From CAZFLD01 sp964519835 (lineage in GTDB: Bacteria > Spirochaetota > Spirochaetia > DSM-27196 > CAZFLD01), in contig CAZFLD010000001.1 of assembly GCA_964519835.1 (NCBI GenBank), positions 1 through 64,000 on the forward strand: a DNA stretch of 64,000 nucleotides. The letters run 5' to 3'. The position numbers and the translations under genes were made by a program. The notes under the pieces were generated by a model that worked only from the letters and a program-made list of their open reading frames with translations, was not told where the DNA came from and did not search any database. Below, piece by piece: positions 1-8,731 of this stretch; within the stretch, counting starts at the first letter, position 1; each line of letters opens with the position of its first letter.

Positions 1-14
1 GGGCCTTCTAAGCC

Positions 15-87
<73 letters not shown>

Positions 88-100
88 TTGGGAAGAAGTC

Positions 101-170
101 GGGATGGCCGGACTCGAACCGGCGATCTCCTGCTCCCAAAGCAGGCGCCTTAGCCACTAGGCTACATCCC
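101..170 (-). tRNA. tRNA-Pro (anticodon TGG)
   Basis: A compact 70-nt cloverleaf on the minus strand with acceptor GGGATG/CATCCC, T-arm GGTTCGAGTCC and anticodon loop TTTGGGA. The anticodon TGG reads proline codons, and G37 follows it as expected. The D-loop is short, which explains the length. It is the first gene of a two-tRNA unit behind the promoter at 186-215. Confidence 0.93.
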
Positions 171-185
171 GGCGGAAGATCATCT

Positions 186-215
186 ATTGTAGGCCGGGCC
201 GCGCTCGCTGGTCAA
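186..215 (-). promoter_or_regulatory. Promoter for the tRNA-Pro/tRNA-Arg unit
   Basis: On the minus strand, TTGACC (215-210), an 18-bp spacer and TACAAT (191-186) form a sigma70-type promoter about 10 nt upstream of tRNA-Pro. The same TTGACC -35 hexamer recurs in front of the SpeE-like operon and the Rrf2 gene. Apart from this promoter I see nothing in 171-346. Confidence 0.6.
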
Positions 216-346
216 CAAAGCCGACGGCGCCACCAACTGCCGCACCGCGACAGAAACCCCAAGCGGTACGGTGTAGTGACCTCGGGCGGTTCTACCACAA
301 AGAGATCGAGACGGCTGTCCGCCGGTGGCAAGTAACCGACGTCCCG

Positions 347-2419
347 CTACTCTCGATCCCAATCGACCCTGTAGGCTCGGATCGGTCGGTGAATGCCTTT
401 GAGCTCGAGGGGGCCCACGGGCTCGCACGGGAAATCGTCGCGGACCAAGGCCCAGGTCGCGTGGCTTACCAAAATGCTGTCGGTTTCACAGGCCGTTTCG
501 AGGCGGGCGGCGATTGTGACCTCGGTGCCGATGGCGGTGTAGTCCAAGCGGTCGCGAGAGCCGAATTCGCCGACCGTGGCGTAGCCGGTGTTGATGCCCA
601 TCCGAATGCCGAGGTCCCAATCGTAACCGTCGTTGAACCACTCGTTTTTTAGTTCGGCCACTCGACGACACATCTCGATTCCCATCGCCAAACAAGACTT
701 TGCTCCGTCGACGGTACCCATGGGCTGCGGTGCGCCGAAAAACACCATCATGCCGTCTCCGCGAAACTTGTCGATTGTGGCGCCGGCCCTGAAGGCGATT
801 TCGCTCATCGCAGAAAGATAGTGATTCAAAAGACGTGCAAGCTCTTCGGGCTCGAGGCCGTCTGCGGATGAGGTAAAGCCGTGGACGTCGGAAAACATCA
901 CGGTGATCTTGCGCCGTTCGGTGCGCGGCGCCAGGTCGCGGCCGCCGTCGATAATCTCTTCCACAACGGACGGAGGAAGATAGCGTTTGAGTGAGGCGGC
1001 ACGCTCGAGTCGTCGGGCATGTTCGGCTACTCGCGCTTCGAGCGTACGGTTGAGCTCTTTGTTCTCCTCCAGGCTCTTCTCGAGGGCGAACGACTTTGAT
1101 TCGAGTTCTCGGTTTAGCTCCTCCAGTTTTTGGGCGTCGTCGATCTTTTCCTGATATCTCGAGCGAAGGTCCTTGGTTCGTAGATCGAGCCACGGACCGG
1201 ACAAGGCCCGACCTAAGACCGTGAGGCTGGAAAGGTCCGTGGTCTCGGGACAATCGACAAAAAGAGCGCCCACAAGCTCGTTGTTGTTCGAAAGCGGCAC
1301 GACGGCGCGGGCATCCACCTTCGTAACCGGTTCGGGCGCCTCCTCCGTGAGAGACGCCTCGTCGAGCCCGCGCAACCACGCAATCGCCGCTCCGGAAGGC
1401 GCGTACACCAATTCGGGAGCTGATAAGCCCGCAAGCGGCACAAATCGCCACACCCCCTCAATGCCCTGCTCCAAGAGGGCGATCTGCCGGTCGCCGAAAA
1501 GCCGGGTCACGGATTCCCCGATGACTCTACCGAGCTGCGAGAGGTCCGAGCACTTGGCAAAGCGTCTTGCGCTTGCCTCTGCGTATGCCGTCCGCGCACG
1601 ATCCAGGGCGGTCTGAAAAAGGGCGTCGCCGGGGTGGTCGGCGGCCATATCGGCAAAGGCGGAAACTGCCGCACCCGGGTTCCCCTCGGCAACCATCCGA
1701 ACCGCTCCGTCGTAGCGATCCCACAAGGCCGTTTGCTCGTCGCCTATCTCGGCCACCGCCCCAACGATACAATCAACGTCGACGGTCGCGGAAGCGGCGC
1801 CGTCTTTGCGAATAGCGATTGTTTGAACAAACACGGTTCGAAACTTGCCGTTGATCCGCTTGGCGATATCGGAGGGCATTGTGGGCCTATCGCCGCTCAT
1901 CTTGCTCAACCCCTCCATACGGGCGGCGATGTTGACCGTTGCCCCAACGGGTGTGTAGTTCGGTTTGAGCTCGCCGCCGTAGTTCCCTACCGTAGAGGGG
2001 CCGGTGTTAATGCCGACACCGACTACGAGGTCCGCCGCGTTGCCAAGGTGCTGCGCCATCAATCCAAGACTTGCGGCGGCGAGTGCTTGGTCTTCCAACG
2101 CCATCTCGACCGGAGCGCCAAAAAAGACCATCACCTCATCGCCCACGTACTTGTCCACATATCCGCCGAGCTCGGCTGCTTCCGCGGCAATTCCGTCGAG
2201 AAGGCTTGATACAGCCTTTCGGGTGGTCTCGCCGCCGCGCTCCCGAACCACTCCGGTAAAATCTCTCACGTCGCTGAAGAACATCGTGATCTCGCGCTCT
2301 TGAGCGGCCGCCGACAAGGGTGGGTCTATCGCCAGGATCTTAGCGAGGTTTTTATCTGATACCGAGCCGGTGAAAATCGATTTTAGCTGCTCCGGTGTAT
2401 AACAAGGCTGCGCGGCCAT
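347..2419 (-). CDS. Tandem class III adenylate/guanylate cyclase with GAF-like and coiled-coil middle
   Basis: A 690-residue, probably cytosolic signalling protein with two class III nucleotide cyclase domains. Domain 1 (about 42-210) has the metal-binding FFSDVRDF and DKYVGDEVM segments. A GAF-like region (about 290-420) and a long charged coiled coil (about 420-490) follow. Domain 2 (about 510-685) has MFSDVHGF and DKFRGDGMM. The metal aspartates are present in both, but purine-site residues differ from the usual IGDTVNxAxR: domain 1 reads VGATVNIAAR and domain 2 IGTEVTIAAR, losing the Asp in both and the Asn in domain 2. The domains may complement each other or have an unusual substrate. 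The start is the ATG at 2419, 5 nt after GGAGG; an in-frame ATG at 2470 has no such site. It diverges from nth. Confidence 0.88.
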   Translation of the reverse strand: MAAQPCYTPEQLKSIFTGSVSDKNLAKILAIDPPLSAAAQEREITMFFSDVRDFTGVVRERGGETTRKAVSSLLDGIAAEAAELGGYVDKYVGDEVMVFFGAPVEMALEDQALAAASLGLMAQHLGNAADLVVGVGINTGPSTVGNYGGELKPNYTPVGATVNIAARMEGLSKMSGDRPTMPSDIAKRINGKFRTVFVQTIAIRKDGAASATVDVDCIVGAVAEIGDEQTALWDRYDGAVRMVAEGNPGAAVSAFADMAADHPGDALFQTALDRARTAYAEASARRFAKCSDLSQLGRVIGESVTRLFGDRQIALLEQGIEGVWRFVPLAGLSAPELVYAPSGAAIAWLRGLDEASLTEEAPEPVTKVDARAVVPLSNNNELVGALFVDCPETTDLSSLTVLGRALSGPWLDLRTKDLRSRYQEKIDDAQKLEELNRELESKSFALEKSLEENKELNRTLEARVAEHARRLERAASLKRYLPPSVVEEIIDGGRDLAPRTERRKITVMFSDVHGFTSSADGLEPEELARLLNHYLSAMSEIAFRAGATIDKFRGDGMMVFFGAPQPMGTVDGAKSCLAMGIEMCRRVAELKNEWFNDGYDWDLGIRMGINTGYATVGEFGSRDRLDYTAIGTEVTIAARLETACETDSILVSHATWALVRDDFPCEPVGPLELKGIHRPIRAYRVDWDRE

Positions 2420-2500
2420 CGTCTCCTCCATTTCGTGTGGGTCGTTTGTTCCGCCGAACCGCGTGGCCATGCACCGACCTCGCCGTTACAATACCGTACC

Positions 2501-3307
2501 ATGCCAGATACGGCGGCGTCCGACAGAATTCGGACAATCTACGACAGGCTTATTGCCGAGTACCCCGAGACAAAAACGCTCCTCACCCACCGCGACAGGT
2601 TCGAGCTGCTGATAGCGGTTATCTTGTCCGCCCAGACAACCGACGCCCAGGTGAATCGGGTCACGCCCGCGCTTTTTGAAGCCTATCCAAATCCCCGCGC
2701 ACTCGCCGAGGCAAGGCAGGGAGATGTCGAAGGGCTGATCCACTCCATCGGCTTCTACCGCGTCAAGGCCAATAGCATTCGTGAGACTGCCCGGCGCATT
2801 TACGACGACCTCGGGGGTGACGTCCCGCGAGATATGGATACACTCTTGACTCTGCCCGGTGTGGGGCGCAAGACCGCCAACGTCATACGGGCGCAACTCG
2901 ACCGCGCGCCGGCCATAATCGTGGACACCCACTTTGGTCGTGTCGGCAGGCGTCTTGGCCTAACCGCGCAGACCGATCCGGCCAAGGTCGAGTCGGAGCT
3001 TGTTGAGATTGTGCCCACGGAGCTTCAGGCTCGATTTTCGATGATACTCAACTTTCACGGCCGATACACGTGCAAAGCCCGCAGGCCCGCGTGCGTCCGC
3101 TGCTGCCTCGCCGACCTATGCCCGTCGGCACTCCTGCCCGCCACGGAGAAACAGCCGGTGGAGGCCGCGGAAGGGAGCGCGCGCACATCAACCGGAGCTA
3201 TGGGATCCCCATCAACGGAACGGCCGGCCGGCGCGGCCGGACCGGCCACGGCGGAGAGCGGCAAGGCGGTGCAAAAGCACCGTCGCGAGGAAACCGCGGC
3301 CTCGTGA
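2501..3307 (+). CDS. nth: Endonuclease III (DNA glycosylase/AP lyase)
   Basis: A base-excision repair enzyme that removes oxidised pyrimidines and cleaves at the abasic site. The helix-hairpin-helix LPGVGRKTANV (about 118-128) contains the catalytic Lys, VDTHFG (about 141) holds the catalytic Asp, and four cysteines spaced C-x6-C-x2-C-x5-C (about 190-206) form the [4Fe-4S] site. At 268 residues it is about 55 longer than usual because of an Ala/Gly/Ser/Thr-rich C-terminal tail with no recognisable domain. The start at ATG 2501 matches the family N-terminus. A TACAAT at 2487-2492 sits so close that the mRNA may be leaderless. The stop interlocks with the GTG start of queG. Confidence 0.95.
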   Translation: MPDTAASDRIRTIYDRLIAEYPETKTLLTHRDRFELLIAVILSAQTTDAQVNRVTPALFEAYPNPRALAEARQGDVEGLIHSIGFYRVKANSIRETARRIYDDLGGDVPRDMDTLLTLPGVGRKTANVIRAQLDRAPAIIVDTHFGRVGRRLGLTAQTDPAKVESELVEIVPTELQARFSMILNFHGRYTCKARRPACVRCCLADLCPSALLPATEKQPVEAAEGSARTSTGAMGSPSTERPAGAAGPATAESGKAVQKHRREETAAS

Positions 3308-4479
3308 TACCCCGCGAGACCTGGCTCCCCAACGTGCCCGACAATAATCGTGGCGTCCTTGCCGAAGAGGGGTTGGAGGCCGTCTGTGTTTCGAGTGTAG
3401 ACGGCGATCACTCTCGGGCTGCGGCCGAGTACCGCGATTGGATCAGCGCCCGCTTCCACGGCGAGATGCACTATCTCTCGCGCCACGCGCCGCTCAAGTT
3501 CGACCCGGCGCGTATGCTTCCCGGCGCGCGGTCGGTGATTGTCGTCGGCTTGAACTACTACCAGCCGTACGGCCCGCGCCGTGGAACACGCATCGCCGAG
3601 GCCATCGGCGCACCTACCGAGGGCTCGAATGGTGGCCGTGTCGCCCGTTACGCATGGGGCCGAGACTACCACAAGGTGCTCGGCGGCAGACTGCTCCGGG
3701 TCGCCCGCGAGTTGGCGGGGCGCTATCCAAGCGATAGCTTTCGCCCCTTTAGCGACGCGACCCCCCTGGCCGAGCGGTATTTCGCCGAGAAGGCGGGAAT
3801 CGCGTTTACCGGTCGTCACACACTGTTGATTTCAAGCGCATTTGGTTCTTGGTTTCTGGTCGGGGAGATCCTCACGACCCTCGAGCTTCCCCAAAGCGAA
3901 AACCCGCAGGGGCGCCACGGCGCGTGCCCAACAAACTGTCGCCGCTGCTTGGACGTCTGCCCAACCGGAGCGCTTGTCGCGCCGTACCGCATCGACGCTC
4001 GCCGTTGTATCTCGTATCTTACGATCGAGTACAAGGGGGTTATCCCCGAGGGGCTCGCGCGACGGATGGGTGACTGGGTATTCGGCTGCGACCTCTGCCA
4101 AGAGGTGTGCCCGATCAACATCCGAGCCCAGGTTACCTCCGTAGGTGACTTCCTCAGGCCTATCGCAGGAGGCGACATCGACCTCACCGAGCTTCTTACT
4201 CTCGAGGATGACGACGCCGTGCGCGCTCGATTCGCGGGCTCGCCTCTGCTACGTACCAAGCGGCGAGGGCTTGTGCGCAACGCGCTTATCGCAGCGGCCA
4301 ATACCACCTTGGCCAATTCCGTTACCGGCGACTCCACGGCCACCAACGCAGCCGCTCAGAGCAACGCCCCCGCAGCCGGACACATGCGTCGGATCTCGCA
4401 ACTCTGTTACGACTCCGACCCGGTTGTTCGCGCCCAGGCGGCGCAGAGCTACGCGCGGATGAACGGGCAGTGTTGCTGA
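3304..4479 (+). CDS. queG: Epoxyqueuosine reductase QueG
   Basis: Catalyses the last step of queuosine tRNA modification, reducing epoxyqueuosine to queuosine with cobalamin and two [4Fe-4S] clusters. The N-terminal FHGEMHYL...MLPGARSVIVVGLNYY region is typical of the family. Cluster cysteines lie in CPTNCRRCLDVCPTG (about 208-222) and CDLCQEVCP (about 261-270). The C-terminus has a HEAT-like segment interrupted by an Asn/Ala/Thr-rich insertion (about 340-358). The GTG at 3304, overlapping the nth stop, is chosen because residues after it align with the QueG N-terminus; the frame itself is open further upstream inside nth. Likely co-transcribed with nth. Confidence 0.93.
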   Translation: MIPRETWLPNVPDNNRGVLAEEGLEAVCVSSVDGDHSRAAAEYRDWISARFHGEMHYLSRHAPLKFDPARMLPGARSVIVVGLNYYQPYGPRRGTRIAEAIGAPTEGSNGGRVARYAWGRDYHKVLGGRLLRVARELAGRYPSDSFRPFSDATPLAERYFAEKAGIAFTGRHTLLISSAFGSWFLVGEILTTLELPQSENPQGRHGACPTNCRRCLDVCPTGALVAPYRIDARRCISYLTIEYKGVIPEGLARRMGDWVFGCDLCQEVCPINIRAQVTSVGDFLRPIAGGDIDLTELLTLEDDDAVRARFAGSPLLRTKRRGLVRNALIAAANTTLANSVTGDSTATNAAAQSNAPAAGHMRRISQLCYDSDPVVRAQAAQSYARMNGQCC

Positions 4480-4511
4480 GCACGGCCATGTCCAGGCGCA
4501 CAACGTGTCCC

Positions 4512-5438
4512 TTATGTTCCCAGTGCTTCCCCGAGCTGCGACACGCGGTCAATGTTGTGGCGCCTCATATACTCGGTGATACCGTCGAGCACCGTCTTGG
4601 TCACGGCGGGGTCCACGAAGTTTGCCGTGCCGATCTGAACCGCCATGGCGCCGGCCAGCAGAAACTGCAGAGCATCGTCTGCTGAGTAGATGCCGCCGAT
4701 ACCGATCACGGGAATTGCAACGGCTCGAGCACAGCGATAAACCGCCGCAACCGCCACCGGCAGAATCGCCGGACCCGAGAGCCCGCCCGTTCCGCCGGGG
4801 ATCACTGTTCGCCGTTTTTCTACGTCTATCACCATACCCAGAAGTGTATTGATGCTGCTCACGGCATCGGCGCCGCCCACTTCCGCCGCGCAAGCGATCG
4901 AAGCAATGTCGGTGACGTTCGGCGTGAGCTTTACGATGAGCGGTTTGTTAGTCAATCCACGAAGCCGCTTTGTGATTGCCTCGACCTCCCGTGGATCAGT
5001 GCCTATTGCCAGGCCTCCGGTCTTGACGTTGGGACAGGAGAGGTTGATCTCGTAGCCCCAGAGGTCCGTGTGGGCTTCCACATATTCGAGGGTCGCGGCA
5101 TAGTCGTCGTGAGTGGAACCTGCGATGTTGACCACAACGTCACAGGGCGCGGTCTCCAAGAATGGTGCTTTGACCTCCACAAACGCACGCGACCCGACAT
5201 TTGCGAGTCCGATCGAATTGAGGAGCCCGGCGCTTGTTTCTACTATTCGGGGTACGCCGTTTCCGGGCCGCGCTTCGAGGGTTACCGCCTTGGTGTAGAG
5301 AGCGCCAATCTTCGATAAGTCGATGAGTTTCTCGTACTCGCTTCCATAGCCGAATGTGCCCGAAGCTACGCCAACCGGATTAATCAAGCGGCGCGGCCCG
5401 ATTTGGACGCCTGTGTCCAGCGCGTTTTCTATTCCCAT
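4512..5438 (-). CDS. pyrD: Dihydroorotate dehydrogenase B, catalytic subunit
   Basis: The FMN-containing catalytic subunit of class 1B dihydroorotate dehydrogenase, fourth step of pyrimidine synthesis. The 308-residue TIM barrel shows the INPVGVASGTFGYG N-terminus, VETSAGLLNSIGLAN, and NLSCPNVKTGG, whose Cys is the class 1B active-site base. GIGGIYSADDA near the C-terminus binds the FMN phosphate. It overlaps the end of pyrK by 10 nt, so the two subunits are translated together. It converges with queG across a 32-bp gap with no obvious terminator. Confidence 0.96.
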   Translation of the reverse strand: MGIENALDTGVQIGPRRLINPVGVASGTFGYGSEYEKLIDLSKIGALYTKAVTLEARPGNGVPRIVETSAGLLNSIGLANVGSRAFVEVKAPFLETAPCDVVVNIAGSTHDDYAATLEYVEAHTDLWGYEINLSCPNVKTGGLAIGTDPREVEAITKRLRGLTNKPLIVKLTPNVTDIASIACAAEVGGADAVSSINTLLGMVIDVEKRRTVIPGGTGGLSGPAILPVAVAAVYRCARAVAIPVIGIGGIYSADDALQFLLAGAMAVQIGTANFVDPAVTKTVLDGITEYMRRHNIDRVSQLGEALGT

Positions 5439-6310
5439 CGAATGCTCCGTGAGTCAAAAACCGGGCCTTCCGTGCAGACTCGCGCAAAGGAGGCGGCCGG
5501 ATCGCCGGGGCCGTCCCCGCCGCCGGCATCGCGGGGTGCCAGAGGCACGACGCAGCCAAGGCAGGCCCCAACCGCGCAGCCCATGGTCTGCTCCATCGAC
5601 ACCCAGCAAGGGATATCGCGCTCGGCCGCCACGTGCGCCACGCTCTTTATCATCGGATATGGTCCACAGACAAACAGTTCAGGTTTGCTCACGGTGGCCA
5701 GTCGATCCAGTAGCAGATCCACTACGGTCCCCCTGGTGCCGAGGCCGCCATCGTCGGTGGCAACCAACACGCCGGTGTCCCGGAGTGTGGCGGGGACGGC
5801 CGATGCATCGCGCGCACCAAACAAAAAGAGCGGCGTCTTATGGTTCGGCGAGCCGGGGTCTGCATTGTCCGATCGTCTTGGCCCAAGGGAGCTATAGAGC
5901 CCAAGGGAGCTATATAGATAGAGAAGGGGTCCGAGGCCCGCGCCGCCGGCCACCAGAATCGGCGTCCGAGTTGGGTCTGCGGCGGGGAAGGGGACGCCCA
6001 ATGGACCAAGGACATCGAGCTTGTCTTTGTCCGAAACAGACTGCAGCAGCCTGGTTCCCTGACCGCGTTCCTCGTAGATGATACCCGCCTCGAAGCCGGA
6101 CATACCGGCATCATTGGCGCCTGAGGTGCCCGATGTGCCGTAGGCGGAAATCGCAAAGGGCCGTCGGAGTAGCGGCATTGGTGTATTGGATAGGCGAAGT
6201 GTAACAAACTGTCCCGGAATCGGCGCGGCGGCCGGCCAGCTAAAACGGAGCTCGAAATACCTGCTCGAGATCCTTGTGTTTGACAATACCGACGCGGCAA
6301 AGTGGGTCAT
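5429..6310 (-). CDS. pyrK: Dihydroorotate dehydrogenase B, electron-transfer subunit
   Basis: An FAD and [2Fe-2S] subunit that passes electrons from PyrD to NAD+. The ferredoxin-reductase-like barrel carries PIPGQFVTLRL and LLRRPFAIS (FAD binding), a GGAGLGPLLYL nucleotide-binding loop, and a C-terminal cysteine cluster C-x4-C-x2-C with a later Cys in ARVCTEGPVF. At 293 residues it is longer than typical (about 250-260). The excess is in Gly/Ser-rich insertions and an 18-nt tandem duplication (5882-5917) that repeats the residues LYSSLG. It precedes and overlaps pyrD. Confidence 0.94.
   Translation of the reverse strand: MTHFAASVLSNTRISSRYFELRFSWPAAAPIPGQFVTLRLSNTPMPLLRRPFAISAYGTSGTSGANDAGMSGFEAGIIYEERGQGTRLLQSVSDKDKLDVLGPLGVPFPAADPTRTPILVAGGAGLGPLLYLYSSLGLYSSLGPRRSDNADPGSPNHKTPLFLFGARDASAVPATLRDTGVLVATDDGGLGTRGTVVDLLLDRLATVSKPELFVCGPYPMIKSVAHVAAERDIPCWVSMEQTMGCAVGACLGCVVPLAPRDAGGGDGPGDPAASFARVCTEGPVFDSRSIRWE
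5882..5917. repeat. 18-nt tandem duplication inside pyrK
   Basis: Two adjacent 18-nt units, CCCAAGGGAGCTATAGAG and CCCAAGGGAGCTATATAG, differ at one base. Being six codons long, the duplication keeps frame and inserts a second LYSSLG into the protein. Confidence 0.9.
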
Positions 6311-6467
6311 TCGGACCGGAACGTAGCACGAGCGGGCGTGCCGGGCAAGCGCCGGCTATCCCTGTCTGCGCGCCTCCTTTCACGTGGTTTCGCGGTCTCT
6401 TTTCGTATTGCTTTTTTTTGCCTATAGTAGGGGTTCACGAATACTAAATGGATTCAGGAAGTGCTAC

Positions 6468-8141
6468 ATGATTGGTCTGTCTCAATCCGCCCGGGACAGG
6501 ATGGCTGCCCTTGCAAAGCGATTCGCCGATGCCCTACCCGAAAAGATCTCCTTTGTGAGAGAGCAGCTCGACGTCCTCGAGCAAGAGACTGACACGGACG
6601 GGACAATAAGTCGATTGCGATACGAGGCTCATCGGCTGGCAGGTACCGGAGCGACGTTTGGCTTCGACGGAATCTCCCACGTGGCGCGCGCCTTGGAGAG
6701 GGTCATAGACGATGTCGTGGACGGCGGTGGTGTTCCCTCTTCCGCCGACGTCGCCCGCATTCATGACCTTGTTGCCGATTTGGCCGGTGAAGCGGACAAA
6801 GCCGCGCGGCCGTCAGGTGCCGGGGCTGCTCACCATAGCAAAGGCAGGACCGACCCGGTCGAAAAGTCGATGCAGGACGGAAACGGCCTGATTATTGTCG
6901 ACCCCTCCGATTCCATTCCGGATGACATCGACAAGCAACTCGAGATATTTGGTGTGCCCACAAAGCGGGCAAACACAATCGACAAGGCGTTCGAGTTGTC
7001 GCGGGACGCAGGCCGAGTGGTCTTGCTGCTACACACCGCCCATATCGCCGATGATGCCAAGGCGCGAGCCCTCGCGGCCTTTCGCCGGGAGAACAACGGG
7101 CGCGCATTGGTTGCCTTTGTTTCCAGCGAAGACGATTTCGACGTACGTCTCCGGGCGGTTCGCGCCGGCGGCGATGCATTTTTCGGTGAGCCCGTGGATC
7201 CCGGGCGGGTTCTCGAGCGGATCGACGAGTTTATTAGTCCCAAAGAAGCGGAACCCTTTCACATTCTTTTAGTGGACGACGATCAGGAGAAGTTGTCGTA
7301 TCACGCGATGGTGTTGCAACAGGCGGGCATGATTACCTCGGTCGTTTCTGATCCGCGCCACATCTTTAACGTGCTCGTGGAGAGCAAGCCCGACATCATC
7401 CTGATGGACATCTACATGCCCCATGCTTCGGGAATCGAGCTCGTATCGATGATCAGACAGCAGGACGCCTTTGTCGGCACACCGATTATCTTTTTATCGG
7501 AAGAGCGGAACGAGGACCGACAGCTCGACGCCCTTAGCCGTGGTGCCGACGACTTTTGGACCACACCGATGGATCCACAGAGATTGGTCGCGTCTGTCTG
7601 TGCCCGTGCGCGTCGGATTCGTAGTATGCGCTTTATTATGGAGCGTGACGCGCTTACCGGGCTCCTAAATCACAGTCAGCTCCTCGAAGGTTTGGAAAAC
7701 GAGTTGCACCGGGCGAGTAGGTCCGGCAGCCCGCTTGCCTTTGTGATGCTCGACATCGACCACTTCAAGCAGGTCAACGACACCTACGGGCACCTAACGG
7801 GCGACAGGGTGTTGACCGGTCTGGCCAGGCTCCTGCGGGACCGGTTGCGACGAAGCGACTTGATCGGCCGCTACGGCGGTGAGGAATTTGGCGTTGTGCT
7901 GCCCAACACCGACAAGGATGCCGCGCTGGCACTTATGGAGAGAATCCGCGGCGCGATTTCCCAGATCATACAACGTAGCGGCGAGACGGAGTTTACCGTT
8001 ACCGTTAGCTGTGGCTTTGCCATGTACCCCGAATTCTCCACGGCTCTTTCGATGACCTATGCGGCGGACAAAGCGCTGTACGCCGCAAAAGAGGGCGGCA
8101 GGAATCGGACCGTGGTAGCAGACCCTAGCGACGAAGCCTAA
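6468..8141 (+). CDS. Hpt-pseudoreceiver-receiver-GGDEF diguanylate cyclase
   Basis: A 557-residue cytosolic signalling protein that probably makes cyclic di-GMP. An N-terminal Hpt domain has the phospho-accepting histidine in EAHRLAGTGATFGF (about residue 56). A first receiver-like domain (about 140-255) lacks the phospho-acceptor Asp (the strand reads VVLLLHTAH). A second receiver (about 263-380) is complete, with LVDDD and LMDIYMP. The GGDEF domain (about 390-550) has an active GGEEF and an upstream RRSD that fits the RxxD product-inhibition site. The ATG at 6468 follows AGGAAG; an earlier in-frame start at 6384 lacks support. A TATAGT lies at about 6422. Its 3' end overlaps the convergent gene by 17 bp. 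Confidence 0.93.
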   Translation: MIGLSQSARDRMAALAKRFADALPEKISFVREQLDVLEQETDTDGTISRLRYEAHRLAGTGATFGFDGISHVARALERVIDDVVDGGGVPSSADVARIHDLVADLAGEADKAARPSGAGAAHHSKGRTDPVEKSMQDGNGLIIVDPSDSIPDDIDKQLEIFGVPTKRANTIDKAFELSRDAGRVVLLLHTAHIADDAKARALAAFRRENNGRALVAFVSSEDDFDVRLRAVRAGGDAFFGEPVDPGRVLERIDEFISPKEAEPFHILLVDDDQEKLSYHAMVLQQAGMITSVVSDPRHIFNVLVESKPDIILMDIYMPHASGIELVSMIRQQDAFVGTPIIFLSEERNEDRQLDALSRGADDFWTTPMDPQRLVASVCARARRIRSMRFIMERDALTGLLNHSQLLEGLENELHRASRSGSPLAFVMLDIDHFKQVNDTYGHLTGDRVLTGLARLLRDRLRRSDLIGRYGGEEFGVVLPNTDKDAALALMERIRGAISQIIQRSGETEFTVTVSCGFAMYPEFSTALSMTYAADKALYAAKEGGRNRTVVADPSDEA

Positions 8142-8658
8142 GGGTTCGAGACCGCCACCGCTCGATCCACACAATACTCTCCCACCACCGTTCAGAATCG
8201 GAATAGTCGAGCTCGAACACGGAGAGTCGGCCGCTTCGGAGGGTAAAGCTCGGGAGGGGAAGCGACACCGCCTCCTCGTCGGTCAGGCCGCGGGCTCCCG
8301 GCGTGCTCGGGCCCGTGCCGCGTCGCTCCCGCGCGTCGCCGAGGAAAAAGCCGGGCGAGTAGTTTTTGTTTCCAAAGTGCGAGGCAATCGCGGCAAGTAG
8401 GTCGGAGTGTGGCGTCAGGGCGAGCTCGAGGTCCTTTTTATTCCTTCGGACCCGGTCGGGTCTCAAGGCGGTAAACGCTCCGATCGACGCGTCCTCCAGA
8501 AACGAGCGGGCCGGTGGATCATTGGTTCCGGCGAGAATCAGCATCGGCGGCAATGCCGCGGTGGACACGAGTCCGTGCACCGTGCGGATGTGTCGCTGCA
8601 GATCGGCCACCTCTTTTGCGATGTTCCCCGGGGGGCGCAGGGCGACTATGTAGGGCAT
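8125..8658 (-). CDS. Uncharacterised protein, possibly a degenerate 2'-5' RNA ligase/2H-type fold
   Basis: A 177-residue protein I do not recognise with certainty. Its layout resembles the LigT/2H phosphoesterase fold: an N-terminal PYIVALRPPGNIAKEVADLQ, a central ALPPMLILAG where the first HxT motif would lie, and a C-terminal PSFTLRSGRLSVFELD where the second would lie. Both histidines are absent, so a catalytic role is not supported. The start at 8658 is chosen because upstream codons are Cys/Arg-rich and lie across the 5' end of the divergent gene. It diverges from the next gene with a 73-bp gap. Confidence 0.6.
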   Translation of the reverse strand: MPYIVALRPPGNIAKEVADLQRHIRTVHGLVSTAALPPMLILAGTNDPPARSFLEDASIGAFTALRPDRVRRNKKDLELALTPHSDLLAAIASHFGNKNYSPGFFLGDARERRGTGPSTPGARGLTDEEAVSLPLPSFTLRSGRLSVFELDYSDSERWWESIVWIERWRSRTLRLRR

Positions 8659-8731
8659 TGCCGTTATAATACACGGGCGACCCCGAGGAAATGCAACCCA
8701 AGGGAACACAATAAGGAACCCAAAGCGACGA

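Noticed and set aside
486..1451. 321-codon minus-strand frame, very Arg-rich, inside the tandem cyclase gene
   Set aside because: It is the cyclase gene read in another frame; Arg-rich composition is an artefact.
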